A DNA stretch of 64,000 nucleotides from an uncultured Prevotellaceae bacterium (GCA_902771155.1 CACXVS010000004.1:1-64000), one strand, 5' to 3'; shown: positions 18,277-27,759, counted from the stretch's first letter. Notes: a model not told the origin generated them from the sequence alone. Made by a program: numbers and translations.

Positions 18277-19046
18277 AAAGACGAATCGTTGTAAAGGTAG
18301 GTTCGAATGTGCTGACCCGTAAAGACGGGAAACTTGACGTGACGCGCATGTCGGCACTCGTGGATCAGATAGCGTGGCTTCGAAAGCAGGATTTTGAGGT
18401 GATCCTCGTCTCGTCGGGTGCCATGGCGTCGGGGCGTGGGGAACTGAAAGTCAGTCATGACCTTGACTCTGTTGAGCAGCGTCAGCTCTTTTCTGCCGTC
18501 GGACAAGTGAAACTCGTGGGACTCTATTATGACCTGTTCCGCGAGTTTGGCATTCATGTAGGACAGGTGCTGACGATGAAAGAGAACTTCCAGCCAGGAG
18601 AGCAGTACAGGAACCAGCAGGCCTGTATGGCGGTGATGCTGGAAAACGACGTATTGCCCATTGTCAACGAGAACGATACTGTATCCGTCACAGAGCTGAT
18701 GTTCACTGATAACGATGAGCTCTCTGGTCTTATTGCCCAGATGATGGAGGCCGAGACTCTGATCCTGTTGTCGAATATCGATGGCATCTTCACCACTCAC
18801 CCTGATGATCCAAGTGCAGAACTGATACGCGAAGTGGCTCCAGGGCGTGACCTCAGTGAGTATATCCAGCCCGAGAAAAGTGCTTTCGGACGTGGTGGTA
18901 TGCATTCTAAATACACCACGGCCAGCAAGGTGTCGAAGGAAGGTATTCGTGTCATCATTGCCAATGGTGAACGCGAGAACATCCTGGTCGATCTCCTCGA
19001 GCGACCCAAAGAGACGCCTCATACAGAATTTATCCCAAAACCATAG
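18273..19046 (+). CDS. proB: Glutamate 5-kinase (no PUA domain)
   Basis: Phosphorylates glutamate, the committed step of proline synthesis. The 257-residue amino-acid-kinase domain begins [17 protein letters not shown] and includes [17 protein letters not shown] and [15 protein letters not shown]. The C-terminal PUA domain of E. coli ProB (367 residues) is absent; the protein stops just after the kinase fold, as in other short ProB forms. Start and stop overlap the neighbouring synthetase (ATGA), and proA begins 4 bp later. Confidence 0.94.
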   Translation: MKRRIVVKVGSNVLTRKDGKLDVTRMSALVDQIAWLRKQDFEVILVSSGAMASGRGELKVSHDLDSVEQRQLFSAVGQVKLVGLYYDLFREFGIHVGQVLTMKENFQPGEQYRNQQACMAVMLENDVLPIVNENDTVSVTELMFTDNDELSGLIAQMMEAETLILLSNIDGIFTTHPDDPSAELIREVAPGRDLSEYIQPEKSAFGRGGMHSKYTTASKVSKEGIRVIIANGERENILVDLLERPKETPHTEFIPKP

Positions 19047-19050
19047 ACCC

Positions 19051-20292
19051 ATGCAACTGAAAGAGACATTTGAAAGCGTCAAGCGAGCCAGCAAGAGTCT
19101 GGCATTGTTGAGTGACGAGCGACGTAATGAGATCCTCCAAGCGGTAGCTGATGCCATCATCGCCAGTCAGGACAGGATTCTCAAGGCAAACGGCAACGAC
19201 CTTGCCAAGATGGACCAGTCGAACCCGCTTTATGACCGTCTGCAGCTGACCCCTTCTCGTTTAGAGGGTATTGCTGCCGATATGCGTAATGTTGCCACCC
19301 TCCCTTCACCACTTGGACATATTACCAAACAGAAGACGTTGCCCAACGGTCTCCGTCTTTGTCGTGTCAGTGTCCCCTTTGGTGTCATTGGCATGATCTA
19401 TGAGGCCCGTCCGAATGTGACGTTCGATGTGTTTTCCCTCTGCTTCAAGAGTGGCAATGCTTGTGTGTTGAAAGGCGGTAAAGATGCCGATTATAGTAAT
19501 CGCGAGGAAGTGGCACTCATCCATGAGGTATTAGAGAAATATGGTGTCTCGAAGGATGTCGTGGCCCTATTGCCTGCTACCCATGAGGCGACGGGCGAGA
19601 TGCTTAATGCCGTAGGTTATGTGGACCTCTGTATCCCTCGTGGTGGACGCAAGCTCATCGACTTTGTACGTGATACGGCACGCATCCCAGTCATCGAGAC
19701 GGGTGCAGGTGTGGTAAATACCTATTTCGACAAAGACGGTGACCTGGAGATGGGTAAGGCCATTATCAACAATGCCAAGACCCGCCGCGTGTCTGTCTGC
19801 AATGCACTCGACTGTCTGCTTATCCATGAGAGCCGGCTCCACGACCTTGCAGCCATCTGTGAGAAGATGGCTGAGAAGAATGTCATCATCTATGCCGATG
19901 CTCAGGCTTATGCTGCCCTCGAAGGTAAGTACCCTTATCTGGAGGCTGCGACAGAAGAGAGTTTTGGTACAGAGTTCATGGACTATAAACTCGCCATCAA
20001 GACTGTTGCCTCGCTCGAAGAGGCGCTGGCGCATATCGACGAGAATGGCAGTGGTCACAGTGAGGCCATTATCACGATGGACGAACAGGCAGCCCGCCAG
20101 TTCCAGGCTCATGTCGATGCCGCTTGTGTCTATTGGAATGCTCCTACCTCGTTTACCGATGGAGCTCAGTTCGGTCTTGGGGCCGAGATAGGTATCTCTA
20201 CCCAGAAACTCGGACCTCGCGGTCCTATGGCCCTGGAAGAGATCTGCACCTATAAATGGCTCATCGAGGGCGAAGGTCAGACCCGACCGTAA
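19051..20292 (+). CDS. proA: Glutamate-5-semialdehyde dehydrogenase (gamma-glutamyl phosphate reductase)
   Basis: A 413-residue NADPH-dependent enzyme acting on the ProB product. The aldehyde-dehydrogenase fold is recognisable by [30 protein letters not shown] and the catalytic Cys in [10 protein letters not shown]. The start at 19051 ([10 protein letters not shown]) is set by homology and by the proB stop; the frame is open upstream through proB but that part is not coding. The C-terminus contains the usual [20 protein letters not shown]. The TPR histidine kinase gene starts 18 bp later. Confidence 0.95.
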   Translation: MQLKETFESVKRASKSLALLSDERRNEILQAVADAIIASQDRILKANGNDLAKMDQSNPLYDRLQLTPSRLEGIAADMRNVATLPSPLGHITKQKTLPNGLRLCRVSVPFGVIGMIYEARPNVTFDVFSLCFKSGNACVLKGGKDADYSNREEVALIHEVLEKYGVSKDVVALLPATHEATGEMLNAVGYVDLCIPRGGRKLIDFVRDTARIPVIETGAGVVNTYFDKDGDLEMGKAIINNAKTRRVSVCNALDCLLIHESRLHDLAAICEKMAEKNVIIYADAQAYAALEGKYPYLEAATEESFGTEFMDYKLAIKTVASLEEALAHIDENGSGHSEAIITMDEQAARQFQAHVDAACVYWNAPTSFTDGAQFGLGAEIGISTQKLGPRGPMALEEICTYKWLIEGEGQTRP

Positions 20293-20310
20293 CTAATAAT
20301 CACCAGATAT

Positions 20311-22377
20311 ATGGATAACAGAAGACATGCCGTCAACCTCTTGATCCTGTGGGTAGTCACAGTGTTTCTGGCTATCTCATGCCAACAGAGTTCCGAAAAG
20401 AAAGTCCTGACTGCTGAAGAGTCTGACTACAACGACTCTCTGGTATATCAAGCGATGGATGTTGACTATAATCATGCTCTTCTGGTTGTTGACAGTCTCG
20501 AAGACGTGCATACGCTCAACGAGGCCAAGATTAATTTCTATCGTGCCCAGATCTATTATAAGATGGGTCAGGAACTCAGTGCCGAACTCTACTATAAAAA
20601 GGCCTTGGCCGGCAATGAGCTCTATAATGAACGACCAGCCATCTGCTATTTTGCCTACGATCAGTTGTCCACCATCCTTACCATCAAGGGCGATCAGCAA
20701 GGGGCTTTGGCTACTGCCACCGAAGGGTATGCCATTGCCAAGGACGACGAGACCGAGGCCGGACAGGAGTGGAAAGCCATCCTGCTTCATGATATCGGCT
20801 ACTGTCAGATGCAGTTGGGACGTATCGCCGAGGCAGAGAAGAATTTCACCCATGCCTACAACACACTGAAGCGACTGGCTTCTCAGACCAACAACTACGA
20901 CCATATCTATTCCTGGGCCAGAGTATCCTATAACATTATGGATGCCTATACCAGTACTGAGAACTTCGAACAGGCCGAGAAGTGGGTCGTTGCAGCCGAG
21001 GAGGCCATTAATCGTATGGTTAATTCGCCCAAATGCCCTAAGCGTACAGCCGATGAATATATGGGAAGCCTCAACACCCATAAGGCCATCGTGCTGGTGA
21101 AGACCGGACAGCGTCAGGAGGCTGAGAAAATCTATAAGGAATTCCTCAAATCCGATCATTCCAAGACGAGTATAGGCTTGTTTGACAATTCTGAGTACTT
21201 GCAGAATGCTGAGCGATGGGAAGATATGGCCGATCTGGTGCCCAAACTCGACTCTCTGGGCACCTCCTGGCGAATGCCTAAGTCGATGTATTATCTGAAG
21301 ACGTATCTCGTGCCGTTCTTCGTAGCCTACCAGAAGTCTGGTCGCAAGGAGCAGGCCCTGCAGACAGCCCAGCGCATTGTCGATGCTGTTGACTCTATCG
21401 ACGAATACGAGCGGAAACATAATGCTGCCGAACTGGCAATCATCTATGAGACCCAGGAGAAGGAGGCTAAGATTGCCGAACAGTCGGCGACTGTGAACAC
21501 ACAGCGTGTGGTTATTGCCCTTATCGTTCTGTTGTCTCTGGTTATCTTCAATACGATTTTCTCATTCCATAGAAATCGGGCTGCTAAGCGATTGGAGGCC
21601 ATGAACCAGGAACTGAAACAGAAGAACGAGGAACTGACGATAGCCAATGCCCGTGCCGAGGAGTCGTCGCAGATGAAGACCAATTTCATCCGCCAGATAT
21701 CCCATGAGATCCGCACGCCACTTAACATCCTGAACGGTTTTACCCAAGTCATCACCTCCAAGGATGCTGACGGACTGGATGCCAAGGAAAAGACTGATAT
21801 CCAGCAACGCATCACTGAGAATACGAACCGTATCACAGAGTTGGTCAATAAGATCCTGGAACTCTCAGATGCCAGCAGCCAGTCCTTTATCGATCGCACA
21901 GACGATATCACTGCCTTGCAGATAGCCTCGGAAGCTGTGAGCGATTCCTGCATCTGCAATGCCTCGCATATCCGATTCAGCTTAATCAACGATGAGGCTG
22001 GTCATATGCTGTTACACACCAACCGCCAGTATGCCGTCCGTGCACTGGCCATGTTGCTCGACAATGCTCAGAAGTTCACCAAGGAGGGCGATGTTCGTCT
22101 GTCCTTCCGCCAGCAACCCTCATTCTTGGAGTTTATCGTTGAAGACACGGGCATCGGTGTTCCTGCCGATAAGGCTGAAACCATCTTCGAAGAGTTCGTT
22201 CAGCTCGATGATTACTACGACGGTATGGGCATCGGTCTGACCATTGCCCGTAGCATCATTCACCGTTTAGGTGGTACTATCGCACTCGACACCACCTATA
22301 CTGACGGTTCCCGCTTCATCATGACATTACCTATCAAGAACGATCGCTATCAAGGAGAAGGACAGGTTCGTCCGTAG
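20311..22377 (+). CDS. TPR-sensor histidine kinase (lipoprotein-type N-terminus)
   Basis: A 688-residue membrane sensor kinase. The N-terminal signal ends LAISC (Cys24, possible lipobox). A TPR-rich periplasmic region spans about 40-385, one TM helix 399-418, then a coiled coil, the HisKA H-box ISHEIRTPL with phospho-acceptor His465, and the HATPase domain (N-box LAMLLDNAQKFT, G1 VEDTGIGVP, G2 DGMGIGLTIA). All catalytic motifs are intact. There is no receiver or DNA-binding domain and no response-regulator gene nearby, so its partner is unknown. It sits 18 bp after proA and 7 bp before the PP2C gene. Confidence 0.87.
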   Translation: MDNRRHAVNLLILWVVTVFLAISCQQSSEKKVLTAEESDYNDSLVYQAMDVDYNHALLVVDSLEDVHTLNEAKINFYRAQIYYKMGQELSAELYYKKALAGNELYNERPAICYFAYDQLSTILTIKGDQQGALATATEGYAIAKDDETEAGQEWKAILLHDIGYCQMQLGRIAEAEKNFTHAYNTLKRLASQTNNYDHIYSWARVSYNIMDAYTSTENFEQAEKWVVAAEEAINRMVNSPKCPKRTADEYMGSLNTHKAIVLVKTGQRQEAEKIYKEFLKSDHSKTSIGLFDNSEYLQNAERWEDMADLVPKLDSLGTSWRMPKSMYYLKTYLVPFFVAYQKSGRKEQALQTAQRIVDAVDSIDEYERKHNAAELAIIYETQEKEAKIAEQSATVNTQRVVIALIVLLSLVIFNTIFSFHRNRAAKRLEAMNQELKQKNEELTIANARAEESSQMKTNFIRQISHEIRTPLNILNGFTQVITSKDADGLDAKEKTDIQQRITENTNRITELVNKILELSDASSQSFIDRTDDITALQIASEAVSDSCICNASHIRFSLINDEAGHMLLHTNRQYAVRALAMLLDNAQKFTKEGDVRLSFRQQPSFLEFIVEDTGIGVPADKAETIFEEFVQLDDYYDGMGIGLTIARSIIHRLGGTIALDTTYTDGSRFIMTLPIKNDRYQGEGQVRP

Positions 22378-22384
22378 GCACCAC

Positions 22385-24445
22385 ATGGAGAGAAGGATTG
22401 CTACATACCTGCTGTTCCTTCTGTTGCCACTGACACTGGCAGCTCAAGGTCATCAAGCCGACATCGAACGGTTGACGAAGGAGATGTATCGCTTGTTCCC
22501 CACACATGAGGTAGAACAGTTCTTGAACGTCACTGACCAGCTGAAAGAAGTTTGCCTAAAAGCGAATGACGAAGGACTCTTCTACAGAGCCTGGGCCAAC
22601 CAAGCCTTTTATGTATTTAGCAAAGTCAACAGGGAGAAAGGTATGGAGATGGCCAAGGCCATGAACGAATATGCTCAGCAACACGACAGCAAGCTGGGCA
22701 TCTACTATTCTTCATATATCAATGCCAATCAGGCCAGTTCGCTGAGAATGGAGATTAAAGCTGAGGAGTATTATCTGAAAGCCATCAAATACAAACAGAC
22801 ATATCTGCCTCAAGTCAATGCCGCACCAGCCTATTTGGGTCTTGCGAAAATCTACTACAACCGCAAGGATCAGAAAAGAATCTTCGAAATGACCGACAAG
22901 GCCCTCAAAGAGCCTAACCTGACTGGACCTTCGATAGTCGAGACATGGAGTTATCGATGTATGGCGTCGCTGTTTTATCAGGGAGACGAACAGAAGACGG
23001 AACTGAACAAAGCCTATGCGGAATGGAAAAGACTCTCTGAGAAATACAATTATCGCTCCAGCTTTACTAACGATATAGAAATTTATCATGCACAGGTAAA
23101 CGGTGACTACGAAAAAATGCTTGAATGGGCCCAACAGATTAAGTCGCCCTTAGCAAGAAACCAATATATCTCGTATGCCTACGAATGGCTGGGAAGATGG
23201 GAAGATGCTCTGGCAAGCTACAAGGCATTTAGAACAATCTATGACTCTATCAATACGGCTGACATACGCAAGCAATCTGAAGAGCACGCTATGCAGTTGG
23301 ACATTATCCGAGCGGAGAATGAAGCCAAGGAACTAAAGCTGTACAACCAGACATTACGTCTGAAGCATCAGGAAAGTGAATTGGAACAAGAACGTCTGGA
23401 GAAAGAAGCAATAGACTTGACGCTGAAGAATCGGGAAATCGAATTACAGCATGCAGCCGTGCAATTGAAGAACGACAGTCTGGACCGCCATACGCAGCAG
23501 TTGAAGCTGAGTGAATACCAGTCGAAGTTGGAGGCGCAGCAGAGCAAGGAGCACGCTTACTATATCAGAATCTATGCAGGAGCGATATTGGCTGTGCTGA
23601 CCATCTGTTTTATGGCCTTCTATCTGTACCACCGCCACCGCCAGATGAAGAAGCTTCAGACCGTCAACAAAGAATTGCAGACCGCCTATAACCAACTGGA
23701 GGAGACAACTACCGCCAAAGAGCGTATCGAGAGTGAGTTGCGCATCGCCCGCGACATCCAGATGTCAATAGTGCCCCATGAATTCCCTGAACACGAAGGC
23801 CTCGACCTCTATGCCTCCATGATTCCTGCCCGTGAAGTAGGTGGCGACCTCTATGACTTCTTGCTCGAGAACAATATCCTGTATTTCTGTGTAGGCGATG
23901 TCTCGGGTAAGGGTGTACCCGCCTCTCTGTTTATGGCACAGGCCACCCGACTGTTCCATGCACTGGCCAAGCAGCACCAGATGCCAGCAGCTATTGCTAC
24001 CCGTATGAATGAAGAACTGACGGAGAAGAACGACAGCGGCATGTTCGTCACCATGTTCATTGGTGAGATGGACCTTTCTACAGGACATCTCTACTATTGC
24101 AACGCAGGCCACAACCCGCCCGTCATTGGTGGCGACGCACTGAAAGGTTCCTTCCTTGAGATGGAGGCCAATGCTCCCATCGGCCTCTGGCCCGAGATGG
24201 AGTTCATTGGCGAGGAGATAGTATCCATCAAGGGACGTCCGCTCCTTATTTATACCGACGGACTGAACGAGGCAGAGAATGATTGTCAGGAGCAGTTTGG
24301 CGACGACCGTATGCTCGATATTCTGCGTCATACAAAATTCGAAAATGCCCGTCAGGTGGTGGAATTGCTGAATGCAGAAGTGGAACACCACCGACATGGG
24401 GCCGAGGCCAACGACGACCTCACCATCATGTGCATCAGAGCATAG
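22385..24445 (+). CDS. TPR-sensor SpoIIE/PP2C phosphatase
   Basis: A 686-residue membrane protein: signal peptide 1-20, TPR-like periplasmic helices about 25-290, a long coiled coil 295-390, TM 397-416, and a cytoplasmic PP2C/SpoIIE domain 450-686. Metal-ligand motifs are present (REVGGDLYDFL, VGDVSGKGVPASL, YTDGLNEAEN, NDDLTIM). Such phosphatases dephosphorylate STAS-domain anti-anti-sigma proteins. No STAS gene is adjacent; the only one in the window is at 46894. Its sensor region resembles that of the degenerate kinase at 49803 (FLNVTDQLKE and RKDQK..KEPN blocks in the same order). It lies between proA and argF'. Confidence 0.87.
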   Translation: MERRIATYLLFLLLPLTLAAQGHQADIERLTKEMYRLFPTHEVEQFLNVTDQLKEVCLKANDEGLFYRAWANQAFYVFSKVNREKGMEMAKAMNEYAQQHDSKLGIYYSSYINANQASSLRMEIKAEEYYLKAIKYKQTYLPQVNAAPAYLGLAKIYYNRKDQKRIFEMTDKALKEPNLTGPSIVETWSYRCMASLFYQGDEQKTELNKAYAEWKRLSEKYNYRSSFTNDIEIYHAQVNGDYEKMLEWAQQIKSPLARNQYISYAYEWLGRWEDALASYKAFRTIYDSINTADIRKQSEEHAMQLDIIRAENEAKELKLYNQTLRLKHQESELEQERLEKEAIDLTLKNREIELQHAAVQLKNDSLDRHTQQLKLSEYQSKLEAQQSKEHAYYIRIYAGAILAVLTICFMAFYLYHRHRQMKKLQTVNKELQTAYNQLEETTTAKERIESELRIARDIQMSIVPHEFPEHEGLDLYASMIPAREVGGDLYDFLLENNILYFCVGDVSGKGVPASLFMAQATRLFHALAKQHQMPAAIATRMNEELTEKNDSGMFVTMFIGEMDLSTGHLYYCNAGHNPPVIGGDALKGSFLEMEANAPIGLWPEMEFIGEEIVSIKGRPLLIYTDGLNEAENDCQEQFGDDRMLDILRHTKFENARQVVELLNAEVEHHRHGAEANDDLTIMCIRA

Positions 24446-24469
24446 TAAAAATTAAATAATATAAGGATT

Positions 24470-25432
24470 ATGAAGAGTTTTATCAATGTGGAGGATATCG
24501 GCGACCTCCGTCAAGCCCTCGCCGAAGCACAGGACATTAAGAACAACCGTTTCAAGTATCAGCATCTGGGTAAGAACAAGACGCTGATGATGATCTTCTT
24601 CAATAACAGTCTGCGCACCCGTCTCTCTACCCAGAAAGCAGCCATGAACCTTGGCATGAACGTCATCGTGCTCGATGTGAATGCCGGAGCCTGGAAACTT
24701 GAGACAGAGCGTGGCGTCATCATGGATGGCGACAAGAGTGAGCATTTGCTCGAGGCCATCCCAGTGATGGGATGCTATTGCGACCTCATTGGTGTGCGCT
24801 CGTTTGCAGGACTTACCGATCGTGAGTACGACTATGCAGAAACCGTTCTGAATCAGTTTATTAAGTACTCTGGTCGTCCTGTCTTCGCTATGGAGACAGC
24901 TACAGTTCACCCCCTTCAGGCTTTTGCCGACCTGATAACCATCGAGGAGCATAAGGTGGTTGATCGTCCGAAGGTTGTCCTCACTTGGGCCCCTCATTGC
25001 AGAGCTTTGCCTCAGGCTGTACCCAACTCGTTTGCCCAGTGGATGAATGCCGCCGATGTCGATCTCGTCATCACCCATCCTGAGGGCTATGAGCTCGATC
25101 CGAAGTTTATCGGCAATGCCCGTGTGGAATATGACCAGAAGAAAGCCTTCGAAGGGGCCGACTTCATCTACGCCAAGAACTGGAGTAACCCAGGTGTCAC
25201 CAATCCTGCCGACTATGGCAAGATCACCTCAAAGGATATGTCATGGACGGTAGATACCGAGCATATGTCGTGGACCAACAACGGTAAGTTTATGCACTGT
25301 CTGCCCGTTCGTCGCAACCTCATTGTGACTGACGATGTCATCGAGTCTCCGAACTCCCTCGTCATACCCGAGGCCGCCAATCGCGAGATCTCCTGCTCCG
25401 TCGTCATCAAGCGCATGCTCGAGGCTCTGTGA
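24470..25432 (+). CDS. argF': N-succinyl/N-acetyl-ornithine carbamoyltransferase
   Basis: A 320-residue transcarbamylase of the Bacteroidetes/Xanthomonas type that carbamoylates an N-acylated ornithine rather than free ornithine. The carbamoyl-phosphate site is FFNNSLRTRLSTQKA (about 43-57); ETATVHPLQAFADL and HCLPVRRNLIVTD are also conserved. Residue 90, which sets acyl specificity in published work on B. fragilis and Xanthomonas enzymes, is Ser here (KSEH). That fits succinyl rather than acetyl specificity (inference). It is the last gene before the palindrome-rich region. Confidence 0.93.
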   Translation: MKSFINVEDIGDLRQALAEAQDIKNNRFKYQHLGKNKTLMMIFFNNSLRTRLSTQKAAMNLGMNVIVLDVNAGAWKLETERGVIMDGDKSEHLLEAIPVMGCYCDLIGVRSFAGLTDREYDYAETVLNQFIKYSGRPVFAMETATVHPLQAFADLITIEEHKVVDRPKVVLTWAPHCRALPQAVPNSFAQWMNAADVDLVITHPEGYELDPKFIGNARVEYDQKKAFEGADFIYAKNWSNPGVTNPADYGKITSKDMSWTVDTEHMSWTNNGKFMHCLPVRRNLIVTDDVIESPNSLVIPEAANREISCSVVIKRMLEAL

Positions 25433-25490
25433 AGCACTTCTTGAGATAATTTTATATAGGCTGCTTGGGAAGGAAGCGGCATCGCTAAAA

Positions 25491-25509
25491 GTAAAACAAC
25501 TTGTTTTAC
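25491..25509. repeat. Palindrome GTAAAACAA-C-TTGTTTTAC, copy 1
   Basis: Perfect inverted repeat with 9 bp arms around one base. Flanking sequence (ACCTTCAAAGGAG) is similar to that following copy 2, so copies 1 and 2 are direct repeats of about 30 bp with a 66 bp period. The site is about 60 bp downstream of argF' and about 150 bp upstream of the yicC -33 element. Confidence 0.8.
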
Positions 25510-25556
25510 CTTCAAAGGAGGCATCTAAACAACCCAAAAGTATGCCTCGCACGATA

Positions 25557-25575
25557 GTAAAACAAGTTGTTTTAC
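25557..25575. repeat. Palindrome GTAAAACAA-G-TTGTTTTAC, copy 2
   Basis: Same palindrome as copy 1 with G at the centre; the arms extend to 10 bp (A25556 with T25576). It is followed by TTTTAAAGGTGAC, matching the flank of copy 1 with few changes. Could be a protein-binding site or part of a small repetitive element. Confidence 0.8.
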
Positions 25576-25636
25576 TTTTAAAGGTGACTTTAGAACGGTT
25601 CTCTGACCCTTCGGCTCGAAGATACGGTGCATCTCG

Positions 25637-25671
25637 GAAATGAAAATAAAACGCGTTTTATTTTGCATTTC
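25637..25671. repeat. AT-rich palindrome overlapping the yicC promoter
   Basis: AAAATAAAACG at 25643-25653 is followed directly by its reverse complement, a perfect 22 bp palindrome. With one bulged base (G25665) the stem extends six more pairs on each side, to 25637 and 25671. Its right arm contains the TTTG -33 element (25662-25665) of the yicC promoter, so binding or cruciform formation here would compete with RNA polymerase. Confidence 0.75.
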
Positions 25672-25692
25672 ACTCGATTTGCACTATCTTTG
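25662..25692 (+). promoter_or_regulatory. Promoter of yicC-gmk-nadD
   Basis: TTTG at 25662-25665, a 19 bp spacer and TATCTTTG at 25685-25692, 27 bp before the yicC start. The -33 box lies inside the palindrome at 25637-25671. Confidence 0.78.
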
Positions 25693-25719
25693 CACCAGAA
25701 TTAAAGTTTTTGGTATATT

Positions 25720-26595
25720 ATGATACAATCAATGACGGGCTACGGCAAGGCGGTCGTGGCATATAAAGAGAAGAAGATTCATGTAGAGGTCAAGTCGCTC
25801 AACTCAAAGCAGCTTGACCTAAACACCCGTATCGCGCCCCTCTATCGCGAGAAGGAGATGGAGATGCGCCAGATGGTGGCCGAGGCCCTGATCAGGGGTA
25901 AGGTGGATATGAGCGTGTGGATAGAGAAGGACACGGTGGTGGATGCCACGCCTGTGAATGGGGCTCTGGTGGAGAACTACTACAATCAGATTAAGGCCAT
26001 CTCGGAGAAGACGGGTATTCCACAGCCTGACGACTGGTTCTATACGCTGTTGCGCATGCCCGACGTGCTGACGAAGACGGAGATGGAGGAACTGGACGAT
26101 GAGGAGTGGCTCACAGTGAAGGAGGGTGTGAAAGAGGCTCTGAAGAACCTCGTTGACTTCCGTACACAGGAGGGAGCAGCCTTGCAGAAGAAGTTTGCCG
26201 AGAAGATAGACAACATCGAGCGCCTGCTCTCCGAGATCGTGCCCTACGAACAGAGTCGTGTGGAGAAGATCAAGGGGCGCATCATCGACGGCTTGCAGCA
26301 GATACCTGGTGTGGAGTACGACAAGAACCGTCTGGAGCAGGAACTGATCTACTACATCGAGAAGCTCGACATCAGTGAGGAGAAACAGCGCCTGGCAAAC
26401 CATCTGAAATATTTCCGTGATACGATGGCTGAGCCTGCCGGACAGGGTAAGAAACTCGGATTCATCGCCCAGGAGATGGGGCGCGAGATCAATACCACTG
26501 GTTCGAAGAGCAATCAGGCTGAGATGCAGAACATCGTGGTGAAGATGAAGGACGAGCTGGAGCAGATTAAGGAACAGGTGCTGAACGCTTTGTAA
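25720..26595 (+). CDS. yicC: YicC-family endoribonuclease
   Basis: A 291-residue YicC/YloC protein. It begins with the family's MIQSMTGYG and VKSLNSKQLD motifs; the C-terminal DUF1732 domain ends with REINTTGSKSN and MKDELEQIKEQVLN. Family members are metal-dependent endoribonucleases linked to sRNA turnover and stationary-phase survival. Genomic pairing with gmk is very widespread, and gmk follows here after 39 bp. Length matches the family. Confidence 0.93.
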   Translation: MIQSMTGYGKAVVAYKEKKIHVEVKSLNSKQLDLNTRIAPLYREKEMEMRQMVAEALIRGKVDMSVWIEKDTVVDATPVNGALVENYYNQIKAISEKTGIPQPDDWFYTLLRMPDVLTKTEMEELDDEEWLTVKEGVKEALKNLVDFRTQEGAALQKKFAEKIDNIERLLSEIVPYEQSRVEKIKGRIIDGLQQIPGVEYDKNRLEQELIYYIEKLDISEEKQRLANHLKYFRDTMAEPAGQGKKLGFIAQEMGREINTTGSKSNQAEMQNIVVKMKDELEQIKEQVLNAL

Positions 26596-26631
26596 ATTGA
26601 AAATTGAAGATTGGGAATTGAAAATTGGGAA
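26596..26631 (+). repeat. Short A/T-rich tandem repeat between yicC and gmk
   Basis: The 39 bp gap is made of imperfect repeats of AATTGAAAATTG with GAAG or GGG interruptions. It looks like slippage-prone filler upstream of the gmk start. No stem long enough for a terminator is formed, so yicC and gmk are probably still cotranscribed. Confidence 0.55.
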
Positions 26632-26634
26632 TAG

Positions 26635-27210
26635 ATGAGTAGAGGTAAGTTGATCATTTTCTCCGCTCCGAGCGGTACGGGCAAGAGCACTATCATCTCT
26701 TGGCTGATGAAGGAGCACAAGGAACTGAACCTGGCGTTCTCCATCTCTTGTACGTCGAGAGCTCCGAGAGGTACGGAGAAGAACGGTGTGGAGTATTTCT
26801 TCCTGACCCCCGAGGAGTTTCGTCAGCGCATCGACAACGATGAGTTCCTGGAATACGAAGAGGTGTACGAGAACCGTTTCTATGGCACCCTGAAGTCTCA
26901 GGTGGAACGCCAGTTGGAGGCGGGACAGAACGTGGTGTTCGACGTCGATGTAAAGGGTGGCGTGAATATCAAGAACTACTATGGCGACAAGGCTCTGAGC
27001 ATCTTTATCCAGCCCCCTTCGATTGGTGAGTTGCGCCGTCGCCTGGAGAGCAGAGCTACTGATGCACCCGATGTGATCGACCAGCGTATCGCCCGTGCAG
27101 AGTTCGAGCTGACCTTTGCTGAGAAGTTCGACAAGGTGGTGATCAATGACATCTTGGAATACGCAGAGGCTGATGCTCTGGAGATCATACAAAAGTTCCT
27201 GAATGATTAA
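26635..27210 (+). CDS. gmk: Guanylate kinase
   Basis: A 191-residue kinase converting GMP to GDP. P-loop FSAPSGTGKSTI (about residues 9-20); GMP-binding SCTSRAPRGTEKNGVEYFF; VFDVDVKGGVNIK; C-terminal INDILEYAEADALEII. Length and motifs are complete. It overlaps nadD by 8 bp, so gmk and nadD translation are coupled. Confidence 0.96.
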   Translation: MSRGKLIIFSAPSGTGKSTIISWLMKEHKELNLAFSISCTSRAPRGTEKNGVEYFFLTPEEFRQRIDNDEFLEYEEVYENRFYGTLKSQVERQLEAGQNVVFDVDVKGGVNIKNYYGDKALSIFIQPPSIGELRRRLESRATDAPDVIDQRIARAEFELTFAEKFDKVVINDILEYAEADALEIIQKFLND

Positions 27211-27739
27211 GACGGGCATCTTTGGCGGTTCATTCAACCCCATCCACAACGGACATGTCAAGCTGGCCCGGCATCTGAAGGCTCAGGCACGACTCGACGA
27301 GGTGTGGCTGATGGTATCACCCCAGAACCCTTTGAAGCAGAATATGGAACTGCTTGATGATGAGGCCCGCTTCGAGATGGCCCAGGCTGCTTTGCAAGGT
27401 GAGGCGGGTATCATCGCCTGTGACTATGAGATGCACTTGCCCAAGCCTTCTTACACTTGGAACACGCTTCAAGCGCTTTCGAAAGACTATCCCGACCGTG
27501 AGTTCGTGCTGATGATCGGAGGCGACAACTGGGACCACTTCGACCGTTGGTATCGTGCGGATGACATCAAGAAGAGCTACGAGATTGTGGTCTATACCCG
27601 AACGCCTGGCGACCCTGGATACATGGATATCTCGAGCACGCAGATACGAGAGCGCATCCGTGAGGGTAGGGGCATCAAGCGACTGGTGCCCAAGGCTGTA
27701 GAGGCCATCATCAGTGAGAGAGGCTATTATAAAGTATAG
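27203..27739 (+). CDS. nadD: Nicotinate-nucleotide adenylyltransferase
   Basis: A 178-residue nucleotidyltransferase making deamido-NAD from nicotinate mononucleotide and ATP. GGSFNPIHNGHVK carries the HxGH motif (about 7-19). The second signature ISSTQIRERIREGR near the C-terminus matches the ISxTxIR motif. Short form, typical of Bacteroidetes. Last gene of the yicC-gmk-nadD unit; the envelope genes start 20 bp downstream and may be transcribed with it. Confidence 0.95.
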   Translation: MIKTGIFGGSFNPIHNGHVKLARHLKAQARLDEVWLMVSPQNPLKQNMELLDDEARFEMAQAALQGEAGIIACDYEMHLPKPSYTWNTLQALSKDYPDREFVLMIGGDNWDHFDRWYRADDIKKSYEIVVYTRTPGDPGYMDISSTQIRERIREGRGIKRLVPKAVEAIISERGYYKV

Positions 27740-27759
27740 TATTTAGTGGATAGATAATA

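Noticed and set aside
20377..21420. A 347-codon minus-strand open frame opposite the TPR kinase
   Set aside because: Lies wholly inside a gene with intact domains and has no promoter, start context or family resemblance.
20270..22377. ProA and the following kinase both end in similar residues (EGQTRP and EGQVRP)
   Set aside because: Only six or seven residues, with different codons; most likely chance, not a duplicated 3' end.
25819..27261. A 480-codon open frame on the minus strand opposite yicC and gmk
   Set aside because: Both genes on the plus strand are clear homologues; the opposite frame is Leu/His-rich with no recognisable domain, as expected for a shadow of GC-biased third positions.
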